Positions 1-7,268 are shown, numbered from the stretch's first letter. The stretch is 7,934 nucleotides of DNA from Planctomycetales bacterium (GCA_027451455.1 DAIDJI010000235.1:1-7934), one strand, 5' to 3'. Numbers and translations: made by a program. The notes: generated by a model from the sequence alone, not told the origin.

Positions 1-1419
1 GACGCGATCGCGAATCTCGGTGGTAAGCCGACCGCTGATCCGGTACTCGCCCACCGCCTGCTGGACCTCGAGGGTCGCCTGCCGCTCGCGGTCTCCAAGC
101 TGAACCTGCGACTGGTAGATATTGATCCGGGCACGCTCGATGTTCCCCTGATTCCGGTTATAGACCGGTAACGGAACGGTGAGCCCGAGCGCCCACGAGG
201 TCGCGCTCTTGGTGCCGTAGGGTGCGTTGTTCTGGAAAGTGAAGGGCTGGTAGAGCAGGTAGGCGTCGGCGAACCGGTTGGCGCGAGCCAGTTGGTAGGC
301 GGCCTCGGCCGCCTCGACCCCAAGCCGGAACGAAGCGACGTCCGGTCTCGACTCCAGCGCCATGCGGATCAGTTCGTCGTCGGGCGGAAGCGCCGGCCCG
401 ATCCGCTCCAGTTCGCCATGCACCTCGAACCGGTCGGAGTCGGCCGGAGGCAGGTACAACAGAGCGGCGAGCGTCCGCTTTCGCTGCCGGAGCCCTTCCA
501 TCGCGTCGTCCAGGCTGACCGCCGCGACCGCGCTTTCCGACCGCGCCTGCTCGACGTCGGCACTGGTCAGTGTGTTCTGCCGGTAGAGGGCCTCGGTCAC
601 CTTGAGTACCTCGTCGACGCCTCTCGCGTTCACCTCCGCGTAGTGGAGCGTACGTCGGGCCACCAGGACGTCGACGTAGGCCATCGCGACGTCACCAATC
701 CCGCGCCGGACGGCGTCCTGGTATTGCTGCTCCATCACCTTGAGCGTCACCTCGGCATAGGTGATTCGCGACTTTCGCTTGTGGGAATAATCGATCGGAT
801 GGGAGACGTTCAGGTCGTACTGCGTCGGGCCGCCGGGCCGTTGTCGGCTGTAGGTCTCGTAGGGAATGAGCTGGCTATCGGCGTAGAGGATGGGGTTGGC
901 CCGGAGGCTGGCGGTCAGGACATCGGCCCGCGCCTGGGGAAGCTCCAACGCCAGAGCCCGAAGCGCCGGGTTGTTCCGGATGTAGAGGTCGATGGCCTGC
1001 TCGATGGTCAGACCGTTCGCCGGTCCCGGGTCCTCGGGACCGCGGCCGACCTCCAGCGTTCCGAAGAACGGCGGGCGGGGCGAGGGCGTCGGCTGAGGGG
1101 CCGCGACGCCGAGCGTTGAGGGCGGCCCCTGGTAACCACCGCCCGGCATCGTGATCGACGAGGGGACCCTCGGGAACGACGGACCAGGGCGTCCGCCGAG
1201 GAGCATCTCGTCGCGGCCCGGCTGCGTCCCGAGATTGGCCCCGCCGCCGGGCATTGCCCCGAGCGTCGATTGCGTCCCCCCTGGCCGAGTCATGATCCCC
1301 GAGGTGAGCATTCCCGACTCCTGGATCACAGGAGCCTGCGCCGAAGCTTCGCGCGTGAGGATCACCGCCTCCGCCATCGCGAGCACGATCATCCCCCAGG
1401 CCATCTGGTTCCTTACCAT
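1..1419 (-). CDS. TolC-like outer membrane efflux protein, CzcC/CusC type (C-terminus outside window)
   Basis: This is an uninterrupted frame of 473 codons that leaves the window before any stop. It starts at ATG 1419-1417, chosen because AGGAGGG (minus strand, 1429-1435) lies 9 nt upstream. Residues 1-28 form a signal peptide with a hydrophobic core (IVLAMAEAVIL) and a likely cut after ASAQA. Residues ~30-135 are a Pro/Gly-rich linker with two MPGGG motifs. The first outer-membrane-efflux repeat follows (~138-325, opening LTIEQAIDLYIRNNPALRAL), then the second (~344 on), which includes VPLPVYNRNQGNIERAR at ~415-431, a hallmark of metal-efflux OMF proteins. Family knowledge: such proteins form trimeric outer-membrane and periplasmic channels that export substrates together with an RND pump and an adaptor. 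Metal specificity is inferred from the motif style only. The partner genes would lie beyond the left edge. It is transcribed divergently from the DUF1501 gene, and family assignment is firm. Confidence 0.9.
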   Translation of the reverse strand, partial: MVRNQMAWGMIVLAMAEAVILTREASAQAPVIQESGMLTSGIMTRPGGTQSTLGAMPGGGANLGTQPGRDEMLLGGRPGPSFPRVPSSITMPGGGYQGPPSTLGVAAPQPTPSPRPPFFGTLEVGRGPEDPGPANGLTIEQAIDLYIRNNPALRALALELPQARADVLTASLRANPILYADSQLIPYETYSRQRPGGPTQYDLNVSHPIDYSHKRKSRITYAEVTLKVMEQQYQDAVRRGIGDVAMAYVDVLVARRTLHYAEVNARGVDEVLKVTEALYRQNTLTSADVEQARSESAVAAVSLDDAMEGLRQRKRTLAALLYLPPADSDRFEVHGELERIGPALPPDDELIRMALESRPDVASFRLGVEAAEAAYQLARANRFADAYLLYQPFTFQNNAPYGTKSATSWALGLTVPLPVYNRNQGNIERARINIYQSQVQLGDRERQATLEVQQAVGEYRISGRLTTEIRDRV

Positions 1420-1428
1420 CGTTCCACG

Positions 1429-1435
1429 CCCTCCT
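1429..1435 (-). promoter_or_regulatory. Ribosome-binding site of the TolC-like gene
   Basis: AGGAGGG on the minus strand sits 9 nt before ATG 1419-1417. It favours this start over the in-frame ATG five codons later, which has no comparable Shine-Dalgarno sequence. Confidence 0.7.
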
Positions 1436-1675
1436 GGACGTTCGCACCGGCGCCCGTGTCCCTCGGATCGCGGCCCGTCGTCTTTATCGGTCCGACCCGG
1501 GATTCGAATCGATCCCAGCTTGCCGATTTCACGGGGTCTCGTCATCTTCCCCGTAGTCCCCAAAACCCTGATAATCGACAAACTTGACGCGAGCCCGAGA
1601 GGACCCACCGGGTCCGACGACCGTCTGTTGGGATCGCCTGACGAGCGATAAGATGACGTGAAGATCAGACGAACC

Positions 1676-1681
1676 GGGAGG
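1676..1681 (+). promoter_or_regulatory. Ribosome-binding site deciding the DUF1501 start
   Basis: GGGAGG lies 6 nt before ATG 1688-1690. This supports ATG 1688 over the in-frame GTG at 1658, which would place the Shine-Dalgarno sequence inside the coding region. Confidence 0.7.
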
Positions 1682-1687
1682 ATCGCG

Positions 1688-2794
1688 ATGCACGAGACGC
1701 CACGGAATGGGTTGATCGGGGATCTGAAGTTCTCGCGCCGGGATTTCCTGCGGGCGAGCGGGGTCGGCATGGCGACCCGTCTACCTCGGATGCGGAGCGC
1801 GAGTCCGCCCGGCTCGGAGCGCTCGGTTATCCTGCTCTTGCTCGTGGGAGGCCCGAGCGCCCATGAGACTTTCGATCCGAAGCCGGATGCGACGGAAGAC
1901 GTCCGCGGTCCTTTCGGGTCGATCGCCACGCGAATCCCGGGAGTCCGGCTCTCGGAGCACCTGCCAGGGCTGGCGGAGCGGATGGATCGAGTCGCTCTGA
2001 TTCGCTCGGTGCATCACGATGGAGCGCCGATTCACGAGGTCGGTCTGCAACTCCTCCAGACGGGCCGGCTCGCCGAACCCGGCGAGGAGCCTCCGCATTT
2101 TGGCTCGGTCGTCGCTCATCGGGATCAACGAGTCGGCCGGTCGGTCCGCGCCCCGATCCTGCTCCCCGGTCCGATCGCGAGCACCGGCGTGGAGATCTCA
2201 CGCGGACAGTCCGCCGGAGCCCTCGGATCGACCTTCGAGCCGATCGTCCCCGAAGCTCGGTCCCTCCCAACAACCTCCGGGCGGTTCTCATCCGCCTACG
2301 GCCCGACCGAGTTCGGCCGAAGCTGTCAGCTAGCCAAACAATTGATCGAGCAAGGTGCCCGGGTGGTCACCGTCAACATGTATTCGACCGTCTTCGGCCG
2401 TCTCTCGTGGGACGTCCACGGGGGCTCGCCGTTCAGCACGTTCGACGACTACGCCCGCAAGATTCTCCCCACCTTCGACCGGGCCTTCAGCGCTCTGCTC
2501 GACGACCTGGAACGATCGGGCCGGCTCGAATCGACGATGGTGGTCGCGGCCGGCGAGATCGGGCGGACGCCTCGGATCAATGCCACCGGCGGGCGGGACC
2601 ACTGGCCGGGAGCCTGGAGCGTGGTGGTCGCGGGCGGAGGAGTCTGCGGCGGCCAGGTGATCGGCGCCACCGATCCAACCGGTGGTGAACCGATCGACCG
2701 ACCGGTCACGCTCCCCGAGATCCTCGGAACGATGTACCACACGCTGGGGATCGACGACGAATCCCTCCCGCCCATCCGTGAACTCCTCGGCTAG
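1688..2794 (+). CDS. DUF1501 family protein (alkaline phosphatase/sulfatase-like fold), compact form
   Basis: A 368-residue protein of the DUF1501 family, which is abundant in planctomycetes and distantly related to the alkaline phosphatase/sulfatase superfamily; its substrate is not established. Family motifs in order: twin-arginine SRRDFLR (16-22), GGPSAHETFDPKPDA (54-68), RGPFGSIATRIPG (73-85), a segment around IRSVHHDG (105-112), IHEVGLQLLQTGR (115-127), the conserved block FGRSCQLAKQLIEQGARVVTVNM (209-231, quoted in part as family-typical), WDVHG (241-245), GEIGRTPRIN (289-298) and GRDHWPG (302-308). The last four are the family's best signatures, and their His/Asp residues are candidate metal ligands. 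Two oddities stand out. The twin-arginine motif is not followed by a clear hydrophobic stretch (residues 23-42 contain several Arg and Pro). The region between ~186 and ~205 looks shorter than in the usual 430-480-residue members. The gene is convergent with the cytochrome/WD40 gene, and the convergent gap holds a large palindrome. Confidence 0.9.
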   Translation: MHETPRNGLIGDLKFSRRDFLRASGVGMATRLPRMRSASPPGSERSVILLLLVGGPSAHETFDPKPDATEDVRGPFGSIATRIPGVRLSEHLPGLAERMDRVALIRSVHHDGAPIHEVGLQLLQTGRLAEPGEEPPHFGSVVAHRDQRVGRSVRAPILLPGPIASTGVEISRGQSAGALGSTFEPIVPEARSLPTTSGRFSSAYGPTEFGRSCQLAKQLIEQGARVVTVNMYSTVFGRLSWDVHGGSPFSTFDDYARKILPTFDRAFSALLDDLERSGRLESTMVVAAGEIGRTPRINATGGRDHWPGAWSVVVAGGGVCGGQVIGATDPTGGEPIDRPVTLPEILGTMYHTLGIDDESLPPIRELLG

Positions 2795-2824
2795 AAGAGA
2801 TCCCGAAGGAACCGCGGACTTCCT

Positions 2825-2944
2825 GGAGGAACCACGAAAAAACACGAATGACGCGAAAAGACAGGACTTCTCGATTCAAGACATTGAAGCTCGAATATCC
2901 CGAATTTCTTTTTCGTGTTCTCCGTGGTTTTTCGTGGTTCCTCC
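2825..2944. repeat. 120-bp full-length imperfect palindrome, dispersed-repeat-like, in convergent gap
   Basis: The outer arms are a perfect 17-bp inverted repeat: GGAGGAACCACGAAAAA at 2825-2841 and its complement at 2928-2944. Pairing continues inward at roughly three quarters identity (2842-2861 against about 2907-2927). It closes at the centre with TTCAA (2875-2879) and TTGAA (2884-2888) around a 4-nt loop, flanked by TCGA on both sides (2871-2874 and 2891-2894). The element is A/T-richer than its surroundings and is built from repeated CACGAA/CACGGA-like units. It starts 30 bp after the DUF1501 stop and ends 14 bp from the cytochrome/WD40 stop, so it fills the gap. No U-tract follows either arm, so it is not a textbook intrinsic terminator, though it could still separate the two convergent transcripts. 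The CACGAA-rich make-up resembles intergenic repeats I associate with planctomycete genomes; that link is from memory. Confidence 0.8.
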
Positions 2945-2958
2945 GAGATCCCTTTGAT

Positions 2959-4422
2959 TCAGCGCGAGGCTGCTTTCGTGATGGCCGGTTTGTAGCCGGG
3001 GGCGGCGATGAAGTCGCGGATGGGCTTGCCGTCGGCAAGGTTCCAGAGGCGAACGTCGCCGTCCCAGCTTCCTGAGGCGATCGTCTTGCTGTCGCCCGAG
3101 ATCGCCACCGAGTAGATCCAGTCGCGGTGCCCTTCGAGCTTGCGCCGGGAGGAGCCGTCGGGCTTGAAGAGGTGGACGGCCCGGTCTCCGCTGCACGCGG
3201 CGAGGGTCTTGCCATCGGGCGAGAAGGCGAGGCGGAAGACCGTCCCGCCGAAACCGCCGACCAAACGGACCTGCTTCCCCTCGGCGTCGGGATTCCAGAA
3301 TCGGATGGCGTTGTCCTCGCCGCCGCTGACGACCGACTTGCCGTCGGGACTGAACGCGATGGCGTAGACCGGCTGCGCGTGGGTGGGGAAGGTGACCAGC
3401 GATTCCTTCTTCTCCACGTCAAAGACCTTGCACGTCTTGTCGCGGCTGGCGCTGGCGAGTCGTTTGCCGTCGGGGCTGAAGGCCAGCGAAAAGATCCAGT
3501 CGGCATGGTCCTCGACCTGGAAGACCATTTTGCCCGACTCGACCTCGTAGATCCGAATCGCGCGGTCGGCGCCGGCGGTTGCGATCCTTTTGCTGTCGGG
3601 GCTGAAGGCGACCGAGAAGACGACATCCTGGGTTTCGACCAGCTCGCGCGCCGGTTTCGGCGGCTGGTTGCCGGACCCGACCGACCAGAGCCGGGCGATC
3701 CCGTAGATGCCAGGGTCGCCGCTGGCGGTCGCCATCCATTTGCCATCGGGGCTGGTCGCGATCGCGTAGGTCCGCTCGGCGAGTCCGCCGAGCCTCGGAC
3801 CGGGCGAGCCGTCGGCCACCTTCCAGGTCGTCAGTTCGTGGTATCCGGAGGCCAGCACCGCCGATCCGTCGCGCGTGAACGCCAGCGCCGTGATCGGAAC
3901 CGGCGAGGGGTAGACCGAGGGCACGCTCACGCTCTGGTTTTTGCGCAGCAGGATGGTCCAGTCCTCGGTCGGCGAAAGGCCGTCGTACTTCGCGCCGGCG
4001 GAAACCCATCGCTCGAGCGTCGCGATCTTCTCGGGTGTGAGTGGGTCCTGCTTGTACGGCATCCGGGGCTCGCCTTCGGGCCGGACCAGCTCGACGAGAT
4101 AGCACTCGTCCGGCTTGCCGGGGACCAGCGTGATTCCCTCGCCCTGCTGGCCGCCCCGGGCAAGCTGGGCGAACGTTGTCATCACATATTTACTCTCGGA
4201 TTTCCTGGGATTGTGGCAGGCGATGCAGTTCTCGACCAGGATCGGCGCGACGTCGCGCATGAAGCTGACCTCGGGCTTCGATCCGGCCTTCGGTGCTGGC
4301 GCGGGGTTGAGCCTGGGCCCCTTCGGTGTCGTCGACTTTGCCGGCTCGGGCTTCTTCTGGTCGCCGGCTCGGGCAGGCGTGATCATCGCGAGGATCAGGA
4401 GGGCGGGGAGGATTCGGGGCAT
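2959..4422 (-). CDS. Secreted planctomycete-type cytochrome c domain fused to a seven-bladed WD40 propeller
   Basis: A 487-residue protein. Residues 1-19 are a signal peptide (LPALLILAMI core, likely cut after ARA). Residues ~20-50 form a Lys/Pro-rich linker. Residues ~52-155 form a PSCyt1-like cytochrome c domain with one covalent-haem motif, CIACH at 66-70; Met121 in RMPY is a plausible distal ligand. Seven WD40 repeats follow at about 177-202, 217-248, 266-294, 308-336, 350-377, 394-420 and 434-462, most carrying FSPDGK- or FSPDSK-type turns and ending in W/F-containing strands. Seven repeats make one complete propeller, normally a protein-binding platform. Start ATG 4422-4420 is chosen because AGGGAGAA lies 7 nt upstream and the signal peptide begins there; an in-frame upstream extension exists but lacks these features. 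It is the second gene of a likely operon, 41 bp after the PPC gene. Haem attachment and export are inferred; the redox partner is unknown. Confidence 0.9.
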   Translation of the reverse strand: MPRILPALLILAMITPARAGDQKKPEPAKSTTPKGPRLNPAPAPKAGSKPEVSFMRDVAPILVENCIACHNPRKSESKYVMTTFAQLARGGQQGEGITLVPGKPDECYLVELVRPEGEPRMPYKQDPLTPEKIATLERWVSAGAKYDGLSPTEDWTILLRKNQSVSVPSVYPSPVPITALAFTRDGSAVLASGYHELTTWKVADGSPGPRLGGLAERTYAIATSPDGKWMATASGDPGIYGIARLWSVGSGNQPPKPARELVETQDVVFSVAFSPDSKRIATAGADRAIRIYEVESGKMVFQVEDHADWIFSLAFSPDGKRLASASRDKTCKVFDVEKKESLVTFPTHAQPVYAIAFSPDGKSVVSGGEDNAIRFWNPDAEGKQVRLVGGFGGTVFRLAFSPDGKTLAACSGDRAVHLFKPDGSSRRKLEGHRDWIYSVAISGDSKTIASGSWDGDVRLWNLADGKPIRDFIAAPGYKPAITKAASR

Positions 4423-4429
4423 CGAGACG

Positions 4430-4437
4430 TTCTCCCT
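4430..4437 (-). promoter_or_regulatory. Ribosome-binding site of the cytochrome/WD40 gene
   Basis: AGGGAGAA on the minus strand lies 7 nt before ATG 4422-4420, inside the 41-bp gap after the PPC-gene stop. It fixes the start at the signal peptide and supports translation from a shared operon transcript. Confidence 0.65.
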
Positions 4438-4463
4438 GGGCGGGCCGGTCGCGGGCGTGCCGA

Positions 4464-6809
4464 TCACTTCTTCGGCGAGACCTTGACCGAGAGCGGCGTG
4501 GGGGGGACGGGGTAATCCTTCTTGTTGACCTGGAAGGCGACGACAACCTGCGCTCCGGCCGAGGTCGGAACGGCCTTTGCCTCGGCGACGATCCGGAGCA
4601 CGAAGTCGATCGCCCCGGCCGCGACGGTGACCGGGTCGGCCTTGAGCCCGGCGGGGAGGCCGTTGACGCGAACCGTTACCGGCTCGTTGAACGTTCCCTT
4701 GCGAACGATCCGGCCCTTGACCTCGGCGGTCTGGCCGGCGTGAACCTCAATCCCCGGCGCGGCCAGTTCGACCGACGCCGGGCGGACGATCGCGATGGTC
4801 ACCGAGGGCGCCACGAGCGTCCGGTCGGCCCCGGCAATCTTTCCCTTCGCCTGAAGGGCCAGGGTCGACGTTCCGAGCGGGGCCTCAACCGCCGACTGAA
4901 CGCGGACGGCCGCCGAATTCGCCTTCGCTTCGACCTTCTCGCCGGGGATCGTTACCCCGGCCGGCAGGACCAGTCCCGAGACCGCCAGTGGGCCCTCAGC
5001 ACCCTTCTCTCGATCGATCTTCAGCGGGATCGTCGCGCCGAAGCCGTGGGCAACCTCGATCGGGGCTGAGCCAACGTCGAGTCGGAGAGGCTCGGGCCGG
5101 GCGGGCGCCCCGACGATCCCGTATTCGGTCATCTGGTTGGTCGCCAGGTTTGACTGCCGGGCGAAGACGATCGGCGCCGAGGCGATGCGTTCGATCGTGC
5201 CGGAGGTCCCGTTCCCCCGGCCGACGAGCTTCATTGCCGTCGCCGGGAAAGCAGCGTCGGACGCTGCACTGAGCGTGAGGACTCCGGCGGCCTGGCCTGC
5301 GGCGATCGTTCCGGGACGGACCGAGAGGCCGGCCGGCAGCCCGTCGATGGTGACCTCAATCGGACCGGTGTAGCCGTTCCGTTTGACCGAGACCGGGACG
5401 GCCGCCGTACCCCCGCGCGGGATGCTCACCTCCGTCGCGCCGGGCGTCAGGTCGAAGTCCGACTCGAGCGGCTCGACCACAATTCGATACGGGAAACCAA
5501 TCCCGCCGCGATGTTCCAGGTCCCGGATCACGACCACGACCTCGGTGGCCCCGCTCGGGATCGTCGTCTCGATAATCGGATCGGGAAGGATCAGCGACTG
5601 CGCCATCCCGTTCTTCGGAGGGAGCTTGAAAGACTGGTCGTCGGCGCTGGCGATCGAGCCGCCCGCCTTTTGCTCGACCCGCAGCACGGCGTCGAGCGAC
5701 GAGCCCAGTTCGTACGCCTTCACGGCGAACCGGACCCGGGTCCCGGGAGTGACCGCGACCCGGAATCGGTCCTCGTCGCCGGCCGGGTCGAGCCGCCCGT
5801 TGAAGACCACCGGCCCGGCCGCCAGGAGCGGCGGCGCCGAGGCGTCGGCCGGCTCGCGCAGTTCGGGATAGGCCGAGACGGTCATGATCGGCATCGATTC
5901 GAAATCCAGGTCGCGAAGCGTGGGCGCGGTCGAGCCTGCCATGCCGGCAGTGATCCGGGGGCGGAACAGGTCGGTGCCGAACGGCGCCCCGATCGTCGCG
6001 GCGGCGACACTCACACCCGGCATCGTTCCGCCGCGCAGCTCGATCCCGACCGTCTCGCCCAGTCGACCGCCGAGCGGATAGATTTCCTCGGCCATCGGCA
6101 CGTCGCCGATCAGTAGCCGATAGACGGGGCGCCCCTCGCCCTGGTATCGCGTGTCGGAGATCTCGACGACATAGTCGGAATCCTCGGGCAAGAGGGCCGT
6201 AAATCGGGCGTCGGTGAGCAGGCCGGGGGTGTCGTCGGCCGAGGCCACGTAGGTCCGCTTCGGGGTCGCGGTGGTCAGTCGGAGAGTCGGATCAATCCCC
6301 GATCCGATTCGGGCGCATTGAGCGTCGACGACGATCCGCTGCCCCTTCCGCCCGCGGAACCGGAAGAAATCGACATCGTTCCCCGGCACTTTTCCCTCGA
6401 CGATCACCGGCGGGCTCGGGATTGCCTGCGCCTGCTCGAATGTGCTGTTCTCTTCGTTCTCGATGACCTGCGGAAACTGGCCCACGGCGAGCAGGAACGG
6501 ATTTGAGACGCCGTCCTCGGTCTGGATCCGGACCGGGTAGACCCCGACCGCGACGGCCGGATCGACAGTCAGTCGGACCTTCCACGAGGCGGCGTCGCTC
6601 CCCTTGAGCGTCTCGACCCGGACCGGAATCGGCGCGACCAGGCGAGGGCTGCCGCTCAGGGCCGATCCGCTGAAAACCACCTCCGCCGACTCGCCCCGGC
6701 GGACACCGGCCGGGGCGATCTCCTTGATCTGCGGCGCCGCGATCAGGACCGGCGGGGCGGCGAGGAGGCCGAGGATCATCGCCCATTCCACGGCTCGTCG
6801 GATTCTCAT
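4464..6809 (-). CDS. Large secreted PPC-domain protein with Ig-like repeats
   Basis: A 781-residue protein. Residues 1-25 are a signal peptide (WAMILGLLAAPPVLIAA core). Residues ~26-108 resemble an IPT/TIG-like beta domain (IKEIAPAGVRRGESAEVVF). Two PPC (bacterial pre-peptidase C-terminal) domains follow: ~135-235, with NDVDFFRFRGRKGQRI and SGIDPTLRL, and ~333-446, with GDEDRFRVAVTPGTRVRF and SSLDAVLRV. The C-terminal ~330 residues look like three related Ig-like beta-sandwiches at ~450-550, 573-676 and 677-778, each with a version of the turn GLPAGL or VLPAGV (490-495, 614-619, 717-722). I see no catalytic motif, membrane anchor or sorting signal. PPC domains usually assist secreted enzymes or mediate binding, so an extracellular or periplasmic binding/structural role is inferred. 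Start ATG 6809-6807 is supported by GCAGGAG 7 nt upstream and the signal peptide; the frame stays open for 78 more codons with no protein-like character. It is first in an operon with the cytochrome/WD40 gene. Confidence 0.88.
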   Translation of the reverse strand: MRIRRAVEWAMILGLLAAPPVLIAAPQIKEIAPAGVRRGESAEVVFSGSALSGSPRLVAPIPVRVETLKGSDAASWKVRLTVDPAVAVGVYPVRIQTEDGVSNPFLLAVGQFPQVIENEENSTFEQAQAIPSPPVIVEGKVPGNDVDFFRFRGRKGQRIVVDAQCARIGSGIDPTLRLTTATPKRTYVASADDTPGLLTDARFTALLPEDSDYVVEISDTRYQGEGRPVYRLLIGDVPMAEEIYPLGGRLGETVGIELRGGTMPGVSVAAATIGAPFGTDLFRPRITAGMAGSTAPTLRDLDFESMPIMTVSAYPELREPADASAPPLLAAGPVVFNGRLDPAGDEDRFRVAVTPGTRVRFAVKAYELGSSLDAVLRVEQKAGGSIASADDQSFKLPPKNGMAQSLILPDPIIETTIPSGATEVVVVIRDLEHRGGIGFPYRIVVEPLESDFDLTPGATEVSIPRGGTAAVPVSVKRNGYTGPIEVTIDGLPAGLSVRPGTIAAGQAAGVLTLSAASDAAFPATAMKLVGRGNGTSGTIERIASAPIVFARQSNLATNQMTEYGIVGAPARPEPLRLDVGSAPIEVAHGFGATIPLKIDREKGAEGPLAVSGLVLPAGVTIPGEKVEAKANSAAVRVQSAVEAPLGTSTLALQAKGKIAGADRTLVAPSVTIAIVRPASVELAAPGIEVHAGQTAEVKGRIVRKGTFNEPVTVRVNGLPAGLKADPVTVAAGAIDFVLRIVAEAKAVPTSAGAQVVVAFQVNKKDYPVPPTPLSVKVSPKK

Positions 6810-6816
6810 GGCGCAT

Positions 6817-6823
6817 CTCCTGC
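6817..6823 (-). promoter_or_regulatory. Ribosome-binding site of the PPC-domain gene
   Basis: GCAGGAG on the minus strand is 7 nt before ATG 6809-6807. It decides against the longer frame starting at 7043. Confidence 0.65.
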
Positions 6824-6845
6824 CGTTAAGGTTCAACAAAAGTCG

Positions 6846-6874
6846 ACCGTCGCAGGGGCGGAGACGTTTGTCAA
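6846..6874 (-). promoter_or_regulatory. Candidate sigma-70-type promoter of the PPC-cytochrome/WD40 operon
   Basis: A perfect consensus -35, TTGACA, lies on the minus strand at 6869-6874. Seventeen nt further on is GACGGT (6846-6851), a weak match to a -10 box. Transcription would begin near 6839, giving a leader of about 30 nt that carries the GCAGGAG site. The -35 and the geometry are good and the -10 is poor, so this is a plausible promoter, not a proven one. Confidence 0.45.
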
Positions 6875-7268
6875 GTCTGGCAGGTGATCGCCGGACCGAT
6901 TGGTCAGGAAAGCGAACCGTCGCGCGGCCTGTCCGAACGCTTCTCTCGCCGGGGTCGACGCCCTCCGCCCGACGGGCCCAGCCACCCCTGAGCTTCGGGC
7001 GTTCGCGCGAAAAGGCACTCGCTCGAAGCGCGTCGAGGTCCATCGACTCCAGAATGGTGGGCTAGAACCCCGATCGAGGTCCCCACCCACATTTTTCGGA
7101 TCGCCGGTTCTCCTCGGGGCGGAGGTCATGATCGAAGTCGCCACCTCAACCCAAGACCTACACCGACTGCTGGATTTGTTGTTCGATAAACGACAGAATC
7201 ACCGTAAGGAAAGCGACCGAGAAAGGGTCGCGAAAGGCCGTTCCGATGCGACTCCGTAACTCATGCAG

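Larger units (their letters stand above)
1420..1687. other. Divergent intergenic region between TolC-like and DUF1501 genes
   Basis: These 268 bp must hold promoters for both divergent genes, but I see no strong sigma-70 pair. Candidates are weak: GATAAT at 1570-1575 (plus) resembles a -10 box but lacks a good -35. An inverted repeat, GGACCC (1601-1606) and GGGTCC (1610-1615) with a 3-nt spacer, lies 73 bp before the DUF1501 start and could be an operator or a short hairpin. No coding frame here has convincing protein character. Confidence 0.4.

Noticed and set aside
292..1119. Plus-strand open frame of 275 codons opposite the TolC-like gene
   Set aside because: It is an antisense shadow; the minus-strand frame carries family-specific efflux motifs throughout.
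1499..1518. tRNA T-arm-like GATTCGAATC palindrome
   Set aside because: The T-loop pairing is off by one base, and no acceptor, D or anticodon arms can be built around it.
3127..4515. Plus-strand open frame of 462 codons opposite the cytochrome/WD40 gene
   Set aside because: It is antisense to a gene with clear domains, a signal peptide and a ribosome-binding site. Its Arg/Gly/Asp-rich translation has no recognisable fold and is explained by high GC at third positions.
6810..7043. 78-codon N-terminal extension of the PPC protein
   Set aside because: The extension is Arg-rich and low in protein character, crosses the likely promoter, and would bury the signal peptide that begins at the well-supported ATG 6809.
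7128..7259. Possible 43-residue small protein on the plus strand
   Set aside because: The GGAGG is only 2 nt from the ATG, the composition is Arg/Lys/Asp-rich, and I recognise no family. It cannot be excluded, but support is too weak.
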